From Chryseobacterium defluvii (GTDB lineage Bacteria; Bacteroidota; Bacteroidia; Flavobacteriales; Weeksellaceae), in assembly GCF_003634775.1 (NCBI RefSeq), contig NZ_RBXB01000003.1:744001-808000 (forward strand): a stretch of 64,000 nucleotides of DNA, read 5' to 3'. The stretch's first letter is position 1; every line of letters starts with the position of its first letter. Below are positions 28,380 to 37,135 of this stretch, one piece after another. Made by a program: the position numbers and the translations under genes. Below the pieces are notes generated by a model. That model saw nothing but the letters and a program-made list of their open reading frames with translations, did not search any database and was not told the DNA's origin.

Positions 28380-30815
28380 TTAAAATTTGAAATTGAGTCT
28401 TGCAAATGCCTGCCTTCCTGAGAAACCCATCTGTACAGGATCGAAGATCCCTCCTGATTCGGTATTTCCATCAGAGACATGGTTGACTTGTAATGTAGGA
28501 TATCTATTGAATACATTTTTGCTTCCGATCGTCAGATTAAGGCTTTTCGAAAACTCATATCCGAAGGAAATATCTGTTGTTACTTTTGGGTTATAGATCT
28601 GGTAATCATCAGCTCCGCCATAGCCGATAAGAGTAACCTTATCAAACCTTACTAACTGAAGGTTCGCATTGAACTTATTGATTTTATAATTTAAGTTGAG
28701 ATTGATTTTTGTTTTGGGAGCTGAAGCCAAAATGAAAGCACGCTCTCTCGGACTTAAATAAATTTCTTCTTTTCCGGCTAGTCTTTCGGAAGTGTGTACA
28801 TCCGTAATTTCCATTTCATTATAGTTTCCGGCTAAAGTAGCTGTTAATTTCCCGCTTCCTAAATTGTCGCTGTAGCTTAGAATAACGTCTACACCTTTAG
28901 TTCGGGTGTCTATGGCATTGGAAAAGAATTGTGCCTGATCTATATAAGGATAAGCATCCTGAACGTTTTGAGGCAAATCTGATCTTGAGAAATTACCCGT
29001 TAACACAATTCTGTCTTTAACTTTAATATAATATCCGTCAACAGTTGCTGTAAATTTCCCGGTGTTAAATGTGAATCCGGCACTTCCGTTCAAAGAGGTT
29101 TCTTGTTTTAATTCTGGAATCCCCGTATCCTTTGCAAGATTACTATCGTTGGATGCCAATTGAATGGTTACCAAATCGCCGCCCTGGAAATTGGTAAATT
29201 GAAGACTGTAATATTTCTGCGCAAGCGAAGGTGCTCTGAATCCGGTAGAAACGGATCCTCTGAATGCAAACTGAGGCGTGATGGCATATCGTGTTGCAAA
29301 CTTACCATTGATAGTACTTCCGAAATCATTGTAATTTTCAAATCTTCCGGCAATGCTGATCATCCATTGCTTGGTAATATCCAATTCGGTGTCAATATAG
29401 GCGGCAAAATTGTTCCTGCTTTTATTAACTTCCTGGGAATATCCGGGAAACCCTTGTGATCCTCCTGGTCTTACATCTCCGCTTAGAGGATTAAGAACCA
29501 AAAGACTCTGATCTGTGTCTGCTGTTACAACATTTCCGTTAACATCATACATGGCATAAGAGGCTTCTTCCCCTTTGATGATATTGAATTTTTCATATCT
29601 GAACTCGGAACCGAAAGCAATATTCAGTCCTTCCAGTACACTGAATTCTTTTGAGGCGTTAAAACCTGTCGTATTTTGTAATAATGAATGCCCGCCTGCA
29701 TCAAAACTTCTTGGAGAATTTACTCCTAAAGTTGCATTAATTGTATTTTCAATCTGATAAGTAAATCGGTTACTTCCGAAAGCATTGTAAAAATCAACAT
29801 CCCAATCGGCCACTTTAAATTTCAATCCATTGTCAAAAGTAAAATCCGTTATACTGGTATCCTGAATGGGATTAAAGCCATTAGGATAAACTTCAGGAAC
29901 GTTTCCGTCTGCATCCGCACTTCTTGTCCATGCATAAGCATCCGTATTTCTTTGTGAAAACCCGGGATGGGAATAAAACTTTAAATTATCTGATAAAGGA
30001 ACTTCAATATTTCCAAAGAAATAAAAATTCTGGGATTTTGCATCACCAAAGCGTTGTCTTGGAGCATCATACTTTTCCGGATTGGCATTTCTTATGGCAA
30101 AATCTTTATTGACGAATTCTGCAGTGAAATTTCCGAATCCTCCATTAGATCCTATCTTTGTTCCATAATTTCCGCTGAAATCAAAAGTAATTCCGTCTAC
30201 TTTCTTATCTGAAACAATGTCATTGTCTCCCGGACTTTTGAAAAGATTCATTCCATAGAAAGCGTTTCCTTCAAAACCACTGTTCCGGTCATTTAAAACG
30301 ACATTGATTACTCCTGCTATCGCGTCAGAACCATATTGTGCAGAAGCTCCGTCACGAAGAACTTCAATTCTTTTTATGGCACCGATAGGAATGGTATTCA
30401 TATCAGAACCTGTATTTCCTCTTCCTTTGGTTCCGAAAAGATTGATTAGGGAAGATTGATGGTATCTTTTACCATTCAGTAAAAGCAATGTCTGATCCGG
30501 GCCCAATCCTCTTAATGTTGCCGGATCCACTGCATCCGCTCCGTCTGAACCCGATTGTTTATTAGAATTGAATGAGGGGGCTGAAAACTGAAGAAGCTGA
30601 TTAACCTCTACCTGTCCGGTGGACTGACTGACCTGCTTAATATCAATCACATCAATAGGAACCGGAGTATTGACCACTGTTCTCTTTTTATTTCGGCTTC
30701 CGGTAATGGATACTTCGTCCAATTGAGATACTTTTGAAACCGTATCTTTCACTTCCTGTGAATATAGCATAGAAGCTGTACCCAGAAAAAAGGCGGCAAT
30801 ACATCTGTTTTTCAT
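28380..30815 (-). CDS. TonB-dependent receptor
   Basis: An 811-residue outer-membrane receptor. A signal peptide (MKNRCIAAFFLGTASMLYSQ) precedes a plug domain with VVNTPVPIDVIDIKQV, LRGLGPDQTLLLLNGKRYH and the plug end IKRIEVLRDGASAQYGSDAIAGVINVVL. The barrel ends at GFSGRQAFARLNFKF with the terminal Phe needed for outer-membrane insertion. There is no SusD partner or carboxypeptidase-like N-terminal domain, so a small-molecule (metal, vitamin or sugar) substrate is more likely than a large glycan. This is inference only. The complement of 30850-30857 is TACATTTG, a possible -7 element. Confidence 0.93.
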   Translation of the reverse strand: MKNRCIAAFFLGTASMLYSQEVKDTVSKVSQLDEVSITGSRNKKRTVVNTPVPIDVIDIKQVSQSTGQVEVNQLLQFSAPSFNSNKQSGSDGADAVDPATLRGLGPDQTLLLLNGKRYHQSSLINLFGTKGRGNTGSDMNTIPIGAIKRIEVLRDGASAQYGSDAIAGVINVVLNDRNSGFEGNAFYGMNLFKSPGDNDIVSDKKVDGITFDFSGNYGTKIGSNGGFGNFTAEFVNKDFAIRNANPEKYDAPRQRFGDAKSQNFYFFGNIEVPLSDNLKFYSHPGFSQRNTDAYAWTRSADADGNVPEVYPNGFNPIQDTSITDFTFDNGLKFKVADWDVDFYNAFGSNRFTYQIENTINATLGVNSPRSFDAGGHSLLQNTTGFNASKEFSVLEGLNIAFGSEFRYEKFNIIKGEEASYAMYDVNGNVVTADTDQSLLVLNPLSGDVRPGGSQGFPGYSQEVNKSRNNFAAYIDTELDITKQWMISIAGRFENYNDFGSTINGKFATRYAITPQFAFRGSVSTGFRAPSLAQKYYSLQFTNFQGGDLVTIQLASNDSNLAKDTGIPELKQETSLNGSAGFTFNTGKFTATVDGYYIKVKDRIVLTGNFSRSDLPQNVQDAYPYIDQAQFFSNAIDTRTKGVDVILSYSDNLGSGKLTATLAGNYNEMEITDVHTSERLAGKEEIYLSPRERAFILASAPKTKINLNLNYKINKFNANLQLVRFDKVTLIGYGGADDYQIYNPKVTTDISFGYEFSKSLNLTIGSKNVFNRYPTLQVNHVSDGNTESGGIFDPVQMGFSGRQAFARLNFKF

Positions 30816-30888
30816 ACCCGTTTGTATGTTTTCGGATTATTAATTATATCAAATGTATTAAATTTTGTTTTTAAATCAGTAAAAAAAA

Positions 30889-30914
30889 TCACACTTCTTT
30901 GATAAAAAGTGTGA
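30889..30914 (-). terminator. Terminator of the redox operon
   Basis: An 8-bp stem (tcacactt / aagtgtga) is followed by eight T on the minus strand. It lies about 80 bp past the aminotransferase stop. Confidence 0.75.
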
Positions 30915-30992
30915 AATTTATATGTTTTGAATACGAATTGGAAAAATTTTAATATTTAATTCCGTTGTTTAGAATTTTTTAAACAGGAAATA

Positions 30993-32150
30993 TTAAAAAC
31001 TATTAATGATTCTGTTCAAGCCTTCTTTTAAGAGCTCCTGAGACGTCGAGAAGCATATTCTGACATGTCCTTCAGCTCCTTTTCCAAACCATCTTTCCGA
31101 ACCGGGTACGATCGCTACTTTTCCTTCTTTCAATACATGCTGTGCAAAAGCATCGCTGGATAATCCATTCTGTATTTTCGGAAAAATGACAAAAGTAGCT
31201 TCAGGAAGGTTGGGTGCTAAAATCCCCGAATTAGCAAGCATGCTGTAAGCAAGATCGCGGTTATGCTGCAAATGAGTCAGAAAATCTTTAAACCAGGGCT
31301 TTGCCCTGTCAATGGCTACACTTGCCGCAATCTGGGATAAGGTGGAAACTCCTTCTATTGTTGAATTAAAATTGGATTTTTCCGTAAAATCATCCAATAG
31401 TTCCTGGTCATTGCATAAAACAGCCCCGATTCTTAATCCTGCAATTCCGAAAGATTTGGAAAAGCCGAAAACGGTGAAGCTTTTTCTTTTTGCTTCTTCA
31501 GAAACGGAAGAATAAGTATGGAGTTCAATATTATCATATACGATATCGCTCCATATTTCATCGCTCATCACCCACAAATCATGTGCTGCTGCAATTTCAG
31601 AGATCTTTGTTAAAATTTCTTTGGAATATACTCTTCCTACCGGATTGTGCGGATTGCAGATGCTGATAAGCTTGGTTTTAGGGGAAATGAGCGATACTAA
31701 CATTTCGAAATCAATATCTCCAGTTTTAGAATCTACGGGGCAAAGTTTAATAGTTCCGCCAACTGCATCAACGGTCTTTTTGAAAAGAAAGTCAACAGGA
31801 TCGAAAATAATGGCTTCATCTCCCGGCTGCAAAACGTATTTGGCAATTAAGAACATGCCTTGGGCAGCACTGTTTACGGCCAGTACATTATCTTGTGTAA
31901 ATGTACCTTTCTTTTCAGAATTAAAATGCTCCGCAACACTTTTCTTAAACTCTGGAATCCCTGAAAAGGGGCCATAACTTAAATATCCGTCTTTGATGTA
32001 TTCTATAATTCCCTTTTCTATTTCTTCAGACATTCTGAAGTCCGGATCTGCGGCTGTAAGAGGAATAATTCCATCTTCCAATGTTGCCCATCTTCCGTTA
32101 TATGCTTTTCTTTTAAGGGCTTCGAAATTAATATCAGTATTTGTAAACAT
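30993..32150 (-). CDS. PLP-dependent aminotransferase, MalY/PatB type (C-S lyase candidate)
   Basis: A 385-residue fold-type I PLP enzyme. SICNPHNPVGRVYSKEIL, VMSDEIWSDIVYD and the Schiff-base lysine in FGFSKSFGIAGLRIG are present, and VRICFSTSQELLKEGL holds the carboxylate-binding Arg. The N-terminal pattern WATLEDGIIPLTAADPDF is that of MalY/PatB cystathionine beta-lyase-like proteins, although those normally have MWVADMDF. An amino acid transferase role is equally possible. It is the last gene of a three-gene operon, 2 bp behind the FAD monooxygenase. Confidence 0.85.
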   Translation of the reverse strand: MFTNTDINFEALKRKAYNGRWATLEDGIIPLTAADPDFRMSEEIEKGIIEYIKDGYLSYGPFSGIPEFKKSVAEHFNSEKKGTFTQDNVLAVNSAAQGMFLIAKYVLQPGDEAIIFDPVDFLFKKTVDAVGGTIKLCPVDSKTGDIDFEMLVSLISPKTKLISICNPHNPVGRVYSKEILTKISEIAAAHDLWVMSDEIWSDIVYDNIELHTYSSVSEEAKRKSFTVFGFSKSFGIAGLRIGAVLCNDQELLDDFTEKSNFNSTIEGVSTLSQIAASVAIDRAKPWFKDFLTHLQHNRDLAYSMLANSGILAPNLPEATFVIFPKIQNGLSSDAFAQHVLKEGKVAIVPGSERWFGKGAEGHVRICFSTSQELLKEGLNRIINSF

Positions 32151-32152
32151 TT

Positions 32153-33238
32153 TTATTTATAAGAAATTGGTAAAGTATTTTTGGGCTGCTGGTCCAGGGG
32201 TAATAGGAATTGATCTAGTAAAGTTCTTCCATTTTTAATATGGGTTTCAATTTCAGGTTTTCTTTCGTTTTCATATTTGATGAAGGCATTCCGGATATTT
32301 TCTTCTTCCATCAAAAGATTCGTTAAAATATAGGAGTCTTTTAATGCGGAAGTAACACCCTGGCTGGTAAAAGGAATTAAAGGGTGTGCAGAATCGCCGA
32401 TAAAAACCACATTGTTATGATGAAAAGGATTGAGCTTTTCAAGCTCATAAACTCTCCAAATATGAGCATTCTCGTAGCTTGATCCTTCTATGATGGAAGA
32501 TACCAGCGGGTTCCAGTTTCCAAAGTGATCCAGCATGAATTGTCTGATGCAATCCGGTGTATAATCTTCATTGATGAAGAAACGGGTAATATCAAACTGG
32601 CAGTACCATAATATTTTTGTGGGGGATAATTTTAGAACCCCAAAGGTTAGTCCGCCGTCTTCGTGATGAAACTTCAAAAAATTACTTTCGATCTGGCCGG
32701 CAAGTTCTTCGTTTTCAATAATGTTAACTACTTCGTTTTCAAGCACCGCCTTCATAATTTCATCTTCGAATATGTTTCTTCTGATCCTGCTTCGCGAACC
32801 GTCAGAAGCTACAATAACATCGGCATCCAAAACAGAACGGTCATCAAATTCAATTTCTGCTTTGCCTTGCGAAAATCCCTGAAGATTAAGTGTTTTCTCG
32901 TATGTAATCTTATCTGCGGGAATATTCTTAGCTAAAATCTCTATCAAAGAACTTCTCGAAACCACAAAAACATCTTCAAGCTCTTTTTCTGAAATAATTT
33001 CTCCGGTATGATTGTAGTGGATATATTTTTTAAGAAAGCTCCCTCTTTCATAAAGCTCATTGATATCGATAATTTGAGAAAGATATTCAATACCCTCTTT
33101 AGGAAGAATAAAGCCGTGTCCTTTCAGATCATCTTTTTTTCTTCTTTCATAGAGATGGTAATCAATATTGTTCTTTTCCAGATAATTCGCCATGCTGAGT
33201 CCTGAAACTCCTGCACCGATTATTGCAACTTTATTCAT
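32153..33238 (-). CDS. FAD-dependent monooxygenase
   Basis: A 361-residue group A flavoprotein monooxygenase of the PHBH/TetX-like fold. The FAD-binding GxGxxG is in VAIIGAGVSGLSMANYLEKN, DG in VIVASDGSRSRIRRNIF contacts FAD and NADPH, and the second FAD motif is VVFIGDSAHPLIPFTSQGVTSALKD. The substrate is not known. It sits between a DsbA-like protein and a PLP enzyme with 2-17 bp spacing, so the three probably act together. Resistance (TetX-like) function is possible for the fold but is not supported by any specific motif I can see. Confidence 0.88.
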   Translation of the reverse strand: MNKVAIIGAGVSGLSMANYLEKNNIDYHLYERRKKDDLKGHGFILPKEGIEYLSQIIDINELYERGSFLKKYIHYNHTGEIISEKELEDVFVVSRSSLIEILAKNIPADKITYEKTLNLQGFSQGKAEIEFDDRSVLDADVIVASDGSRSRIRRNIFEDEIMKAVLENEVVNIIENEELAGQIESNFLKFHHEDGGLTFGVLKLSPTKILWYCQFDITRFFINEDYTPDCIRQFMLDHFGNWNPLVSSIIEGSSYENAHIWRVYELEKLNPFHHNNVVFIGDSAHPLIPFTSQGVTSALKDSYILTNLLMEEENIRNAFIKYENERKPEIETHIKNGRTLLDQFLLPLDQQPKNTLPISYK

Positions 33239-33255
33239 CTTTAGTATGGAGGTTC

Positions 33256-34185
33256 TTATTTATTATGGTTATTCGAGATCCAAAGATCTCCGTTTTTTAC
33301 TTTTTTACGAGCTATTTTATCATCATTCGTGAGATTTTGTAAAACTTCGAGTGCCTTTTCAAAAGAAATGTTAGAAAGTACAGCAAACTCCTGGGTAGTA
33401 AGAGTCGGATAAACGTCAAATAGCTTTTCCCATTCTGTAGAGTAGGTCTTTTTCTTTACTTCAGGATTAATTTTTTTAACTCTGTGCTCAAAATCTGCAT
33501 AAGGCTTTGAACCATACAGAACATCAAGCATTTCATCATCCTTCACAAAGATCAGAGTAGGGAATCCTCTTACGCCTATTTGCCTCCCCAGGTCAAGGTC
33601 TTTTTTGAACTCAAGCTGAGCTGTAGATTCATAATCCTGTTTCCATTGATCTACATCTAATTTTGCCAAAGAAGCTGCTTTTTCAAGATGTTCGCTTTTG
33701 GTAATATTCAATTTGTCAAGGAAAACCATTTCACGGATAATTCTCAGAAATGTAACCGCTTTTTCTTTATCCTGCATTTGTGCAGCTTTAAAAGCAATAG
33801 AAGGAGGATAAGACGAATTAAGAGGATCTTCCATCCAGACACCGCCATCAATAGGCATTTTGTAATATGGGCTCACTTCTTCCCAATGATGAGCAACATC
33901 ACTGGGTTTGCTGATTCCTCCGGAATTGTAAATATCCCAGGAAGGAAGCAATCCGCCCATACGGTAGTCAATATCTATATAGTCGCCATATTCAAGCTTT
34001 AGTTTTCTTAGCTGAGGTTCTATTCCCCAGCAAGAGGAACAAATAGGATCTGTGAAATATATGATGTGAATTTTATCAGCACTTAGGTCTTTTAATTGAT
34101 CAGAAGACGTTTCCTGGGCAGGAGTTTCAAGAATTTCGCACACGCCTTTTTCATAATCGCAATTTAAAAGAGGATTCTTGTTCAT
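33256..34185 (-). CDS. DsbA/FrnE-family thiol oxidoreductase-like protein
   Basis: A 309-residue thioredoxin-fold protein of the DsbA/FrnE (SpxH-like) family. The active-site motif is CSSC in YFTDPICSSCWGIEPQL, and the cis-proline loop is VRGFPTLIF. The C-terminal 70 residues (LTTQEFAVLSNISFEKALEVLQNLTNDDKIA) look like a small winged-helix domain. The ATG at 34185 (MNKNPLLNCDYEKGVCEI) is preferred. An in-frame upstream start would add a hydrophobic stretch unlike the family. No signal peptide remains, so it is probably cytoplasmic. First gene of the redox operon. Confidence 0.85.
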   Translation of the reverse strand: MNKNPLLNCDYEKGVCEILETPAQETSSDQLKDLSADKIHIIYFTDPICSSCWGIEPQLRKLKLEYGDYIDIDYRMGGLLPSWDIYNSGGISKPSDVAHHWEEVSPYYKMPIDGGVWMEDPLNSSYPPSIAFKAAQMQDKEKAVTFLRIIREMVFLDKLNITKSEHLEKAASLAKLDVDQWKQDYESTAQLEFKKDLDLGRQIGVRGFPTLIFVKDDEMLDVLYGSKPYADFEHRVKKINPEVKKKTYSTEWEKLFDVYPTLTTQEFAVLSNISFEKALEVLQNLTNDDKIARKKVKNGDLWISNNHNK

Positions 34186-34333
34186 TTTATTAGAATTATT
34201 GGGGTTGATTAAATTAAAAAATAAAGATAAGAATGTAATTAAGGTAATATCCAAAGTATAATGATTTTAAGTTAACATAATATTTTGAAAATATTAGATA
34301 TACCGAATATTATAACGGCATGCATACAACTAT

Positions 34334-34951
34334 TTATTCAGGAGCTTTGAATATATTATCATCCGAGTGGAATCCTGCTACGCCGCCGCTTACTGCAAAT
34401 TTCATGGCGGAGGCGGCCGTCATCCCGACCACTGGTTTGATATTCTTTTCTTCGGTAATAATCACCCATCCGGAAATAGCATAGGAATGAGGCAGGTAAA
34501 CCGCTACATAATTGTGTTTTTCAACGTCAGCCATTTCTTTTTGAGTCAAAAACCCAATCCTCCATATTTCGGGGTTTTCATTGGTTTTAACCCAGACAGG
34601 ATCATTAAATTTCTTCTTATCTCCTACAAATGATGACATCACATCTTTGGTAGGAGTATAGATGTGTTTTACTCCCGGAGTTTTTTCCAGAAGACTGTCC
34701 ATTGTATCGAAAAAGAACCGCCCGACCACAAATTTATTTCCTAAATATCCTAAAAGGGCGGTTATTAAGATAAGGGAAATAAAAACAAGTCCCGGAAGTT
34801 CTTTGGCAACAGAAGGAATAATATTATCAATAGAAGTAACAACATACCAAATGACAAAAACCGTAAGACCTATAGGGCCAATAATGACCAGCCCCTGAAA
34901 AAAATTTTTCAGGAAAAAATTGGCGATATTTTCAAAGGTCAGTTTCTTCAA
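34334..34951 (-). CDS. DUF502 membrane protein
   Basis: A 205-residue protein with two N-terminal membrane helices (LVIIGPIGLTVFVIWYVV and FISLILITALLGYLG), followed by the conserved soluble part PGVKHIYTPTKDVMSSFVGDKKKF and GVAGFHSD. This is the DUF502 family. A plant relative (COV) affects vascular patterning, and the bacterial role is unknown. It is 3 bp downstream of miaE on the same strand, so the two form an operon. Confidence 0.9.
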   Translation of the reverse strand: MKKLTFENIANFFLKNFFQGLVIIGPIGLTVFVIWYVVTSIDNIIPSVAKELPGLVFISLILITALLGYLGNKFVVGRFFFDTMDSLLEKTPGVKHIYTPTKDVMSSFVGDKKKFNDPVWVKTNENPEIWRIGFLTQKEMADVEKHNYVAVYLPHSYAISGWVIITEEKNIKPVVGMTAASAMKFAVSGGVAGFHSDDNIFKAPE

Positions 34952-34954
34952 GTT

Positions 34955-35533
34955 TTATCCGTGTATTGTTTGTTTATTTCCGTATGACTGGATGATTTGG
35001 GCTTCATATTCAAGCCATTCTTCCCAACGCTTATTTACCCTTTCAGGATCTCCCAACTGTCTTGCAAATCCGATAAAGGCAGTATAATGGTTGGCTTCTG
35101 AGATCATAAGTTCACGGTAGAAAGTTTTTAGCTCTTCGTCTTTGATATTCTCTGTAAGAACCTTAAACCTTTCGCAGCTTCTCGCTTCAATCATCGCGGC
35201 AAAAAGCATTTTGTCAACGATCAGATCTTCTCTGCTTCCCTGGATAACAAATTTGGCAAGCTCATTTACATAATCATCCTTTCTTGCTCTTCCAAAAGTA
35301 TATCCCCTCTTTTTTATAATTTCATGCACCTGGTTGAAATGGTCCAGCTCTTCCTGCGCAATAGCAAGAAGTTCGGTGACGATTTCAGAATATTCAGGAA
35401 GCATTGTAATGAGAGTAATCGCATTAGTAGCTGCCTTCTGTTCGCACCAGGCGTGATCCGTCAAAATTTCTTCAATGTTTCCTTCAGCAATATTTGCCCA
35501 CCTTGGATCGGTAGGAAGTTTCAACTTAAACAT
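34955..35533 (-). CDS. miaE: tRNA-(ms2io6A)-hydroxylase MiaE
   Basis: A ferritin-like diiron enzyme of 192 residues that hydroxylates the isopentenyl group of ms2i6A37 in tRNA. The metal-ligand helices are AIAQEELDHFNQVHEI, MIEARSCERFKVL and LMISEANHYTAFIGFA (Glu and ExxH pairs). The substrate modification is made by MiaB, whose gene is in this window at 55457. DUF502 follows in the same operon. Confidence 0.92.
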   Translation of the reverse strand: MFKLKLPTDPRWANIAEGNIEEILTDHAWCEQKAATNAITLITMLPEYSEIVTELLAIAQEELDHFNQVHEIIKKRGYTFGRARKDDYVNELAKFVIQGSREDLIVDKMLFAAMIEARSCERFKVLTENIKDEELKTFYRELMISEANHYTAFIGFARQLGDPERVNKRWEEWLEYEAQIIQSYGNKQTIHG

Positions 35534-35685
35534 GTTGTAAATTTTCTGTAAATTTAAAATAAATTGTCATAAGTAAGAAGCAATATTAAGATTTGTGATC
35601 TGTAATGCTTTTTGAAATTTAATTGAATCCTTTAATAAGCTGGTATTTTTTTTGATATTAATATATTATATTAAAAAATTAAACA

Positions 35686-35931
35686 ATGGAAACAATTGCA
35701 CTTTTAAAAACTAAGGGTAATAAACTAATGGTTTATTTATTGACAGTATTCTTTTCTGCAATGGCATTTGCCCAGGAAAAAGTCGGAGAAGCACAAACCA
35801 GTGAAAATACGACATCTACAAAAACTACTACCACTACGGAATGGTATGCCAATCCTCTCTATCTTATTATAGGTGCGGCTGTACTTATTATTATTGTAGC
35901 TTTTTTAACAAGAGGAAGAAATAAAGAATAA
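35686..35931 (+). CDS. Small secreted or membrane-tethered protein
   Basis: An 81-residue protein. An N-terminal hydrophobic signal (LMVYLLTVFFSAMAFAQE, signal-peptidase-like AFA-Q site) is followed by a short Thr/Ser-rich linker (TSENTTSTKTTTTTEW) and a C-terminal membrane helix (LYLIIGAAVLIIIVAFL) with a positively charged end (TRGRNKE). This predicts a tiny type I membrane protein with about 30 exposed residues. I recognise no family. A start at Met15 would also keep the signal. Confidence 0.72.
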   Translation: METIALLKTKGNKLMVYLLTVFFSAMAFAQEKVGEAQTSENTTSTKTTTTTEWYANPLYLIIGAAVLIIIVAFLTRGRNKE

Positions 35932-35954
35932 AAAAACGGCTTTATAAAGCCGTT
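35932..35954. terminator. Bidirectional terminator
   Basis: The arms aaaaacggctt and aagccgttttt flank a 4-nt loop between converging genes, with T runs on both strands. Confidence 0.8.
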
Positions 35955-37030
35955 TTTTTTCGTAAATATTCCAAAACATTCCAGCCTAAGCTATCAACTT
36001 TCTTTAAGCCTTCTGCAATAATAAAGGCAAGGAGAACATTGGTGATATATATGAATATCATTAAAACCCACCATGGCATTTTTTCCTGAAGCGGGACAAC
36101 TATAAAGTAAACCAGGGAAGAACTTATTCCTTGTGCAAAATAAAAAAATATGGCATTTTTTCCGATATGGGTGATCAGATTCTCCTTTGAAACTTTGAGC
36201 CTGTTGTATAAAACAAATAAAGTTACCAAAGAAAACAAGGTCCATATGATATAAGGGATCTTTGGTGGAAATTTATTTCTGTTGATCTTATAAAAAATGT
36301 CATTTCCATAGTACCAGAACATCCATATTATTGCTGCTGCAACTAATCCGTAAAGCAGAGGGATCACTTTGTCCGGAATTTTTTTACCACGCATTCGGTT
36401 GGCAATTAAAAATATGCCTAAATAAAAAGCTACATAGCCCACCTGCCCTGTGGGATAAAACCAAGGAAAAACATTGAAAATTAAAGTGAGGAGTAGACAA
36501 ATGGCTATGAACCAATTGATATGCTTTGGGAAGAACTTCAAAATTAAAACTCCAAACACAGTCAGGATAAAATATACTTTTAAATACCAGAAACTGCCCA
36601 TTACAACTGGGAAAGTATCTGCATTAGTGTATTGATGGAGATACCAATTACCCAGGTTTTGCCATTGGGGCTCTGTAGAAATATCTGTTGTGGTGTATTT
36701 AGAACCGAACGTTGAATAAAAATTCTGAAATGATTCCAAAGAGAAAAAGCTTAGCCCAAATACCTTGAAAAAATAATCCGCAAAAAACAAAAACGTTACA
36801 AAGATCATATAAGTGATCTGTAATTTCAATAATCTGTAAAATGTCTTTTCAATATCAGATCCTGATGTAATTCCGCTCAATGCATAAAATAAAGCGACGT
36901 CAAAAACCAAAGAGAAAACCCTTACCTCTGCCGGAATGTAGAATTGTCCCGACCAGAAAGCAGTATGGATGAATATAATGGATAATGTTGCTAATCCTTT
37001 AGCAAAGTCTATGTAGAGATCTCTGTTCAT
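35942..37030 (-). CDS. Acyltransferase 3 family membrane protein
   Basis: A 362-residue polytopic membrane enzyme of the acyltransferase 3 (fucose O-acetylase/OafA-like) family, with about ten hydrophobic segments. The N-terminal hallmark is RDLYIDFAKGLATLSIIFIHTAFW, with the conserved R and catalytic-type His. Members O-acetylate surface polysaccharides or peptidoglycan. The acceptor is unknown here and no glycan cluster surrounds the gene. The stop is close to the shared terminator. Confidence 0.85.
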   Translation of the reverse strand: MNRDLYIDFAKGLATLSIIFIHTAFWSGQFYIPAEVRVFSLVFDVALFYALSGITSGSDIEKTFYRLLKLQITYMIFVTFLFFADYFFKVFGLSFFSLESFQNFYSTFGSKYTTTDISTEPQWQNLGNWYLHQYTNADTFPVVMGSFWYLKVYFILTVFGVLILKFFPKHINWFIAICLLLTLIFNVFPWFYPTGQVGYVAFYLGIFLIANRMRGKKIPDKVIPLLYGLVAAAIIWMFWYYGNDIFYKINRNKFPPKIPYIIWTLFSLVTLFVLYNRLKVSKENLITHIGKNAIFFYFAQGISSSLVYFIVVPLQEKMPWWVLMIFIYITNVLLAFIIAEGLKKVDSLGWNVLEYLRKKTAL

Positions 37031-37080
37031 TATTTATATAAGATAATCAAAAGTAAATAAAGTTTATGAATAATATGAAA

Positions 37081-37109
37081 AAAGAGGTAAGCATATTGCT
37101 TACCTCTTT
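37081..37109 (-). terminator. Terminator behind the zinc metallopeptidase
   Basis: A 13-bp stem (aaagaggtaagca / tgcttacctcttt) has a TAT loop and T-rich tail. Confidence 0.85.
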
Positions 37110-37135
37110 TTTGAAAATATGTTAATAATGAATGT

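Noticed and set aside
32153..33238. FAD monooxygenase as a TetX-type tetracycline resistance gene
   Set aside because: Only general group A flavoprotein motifs are visible, nothing specific to TetX, and the gene sits in an operon with unrelated redox enzymes.
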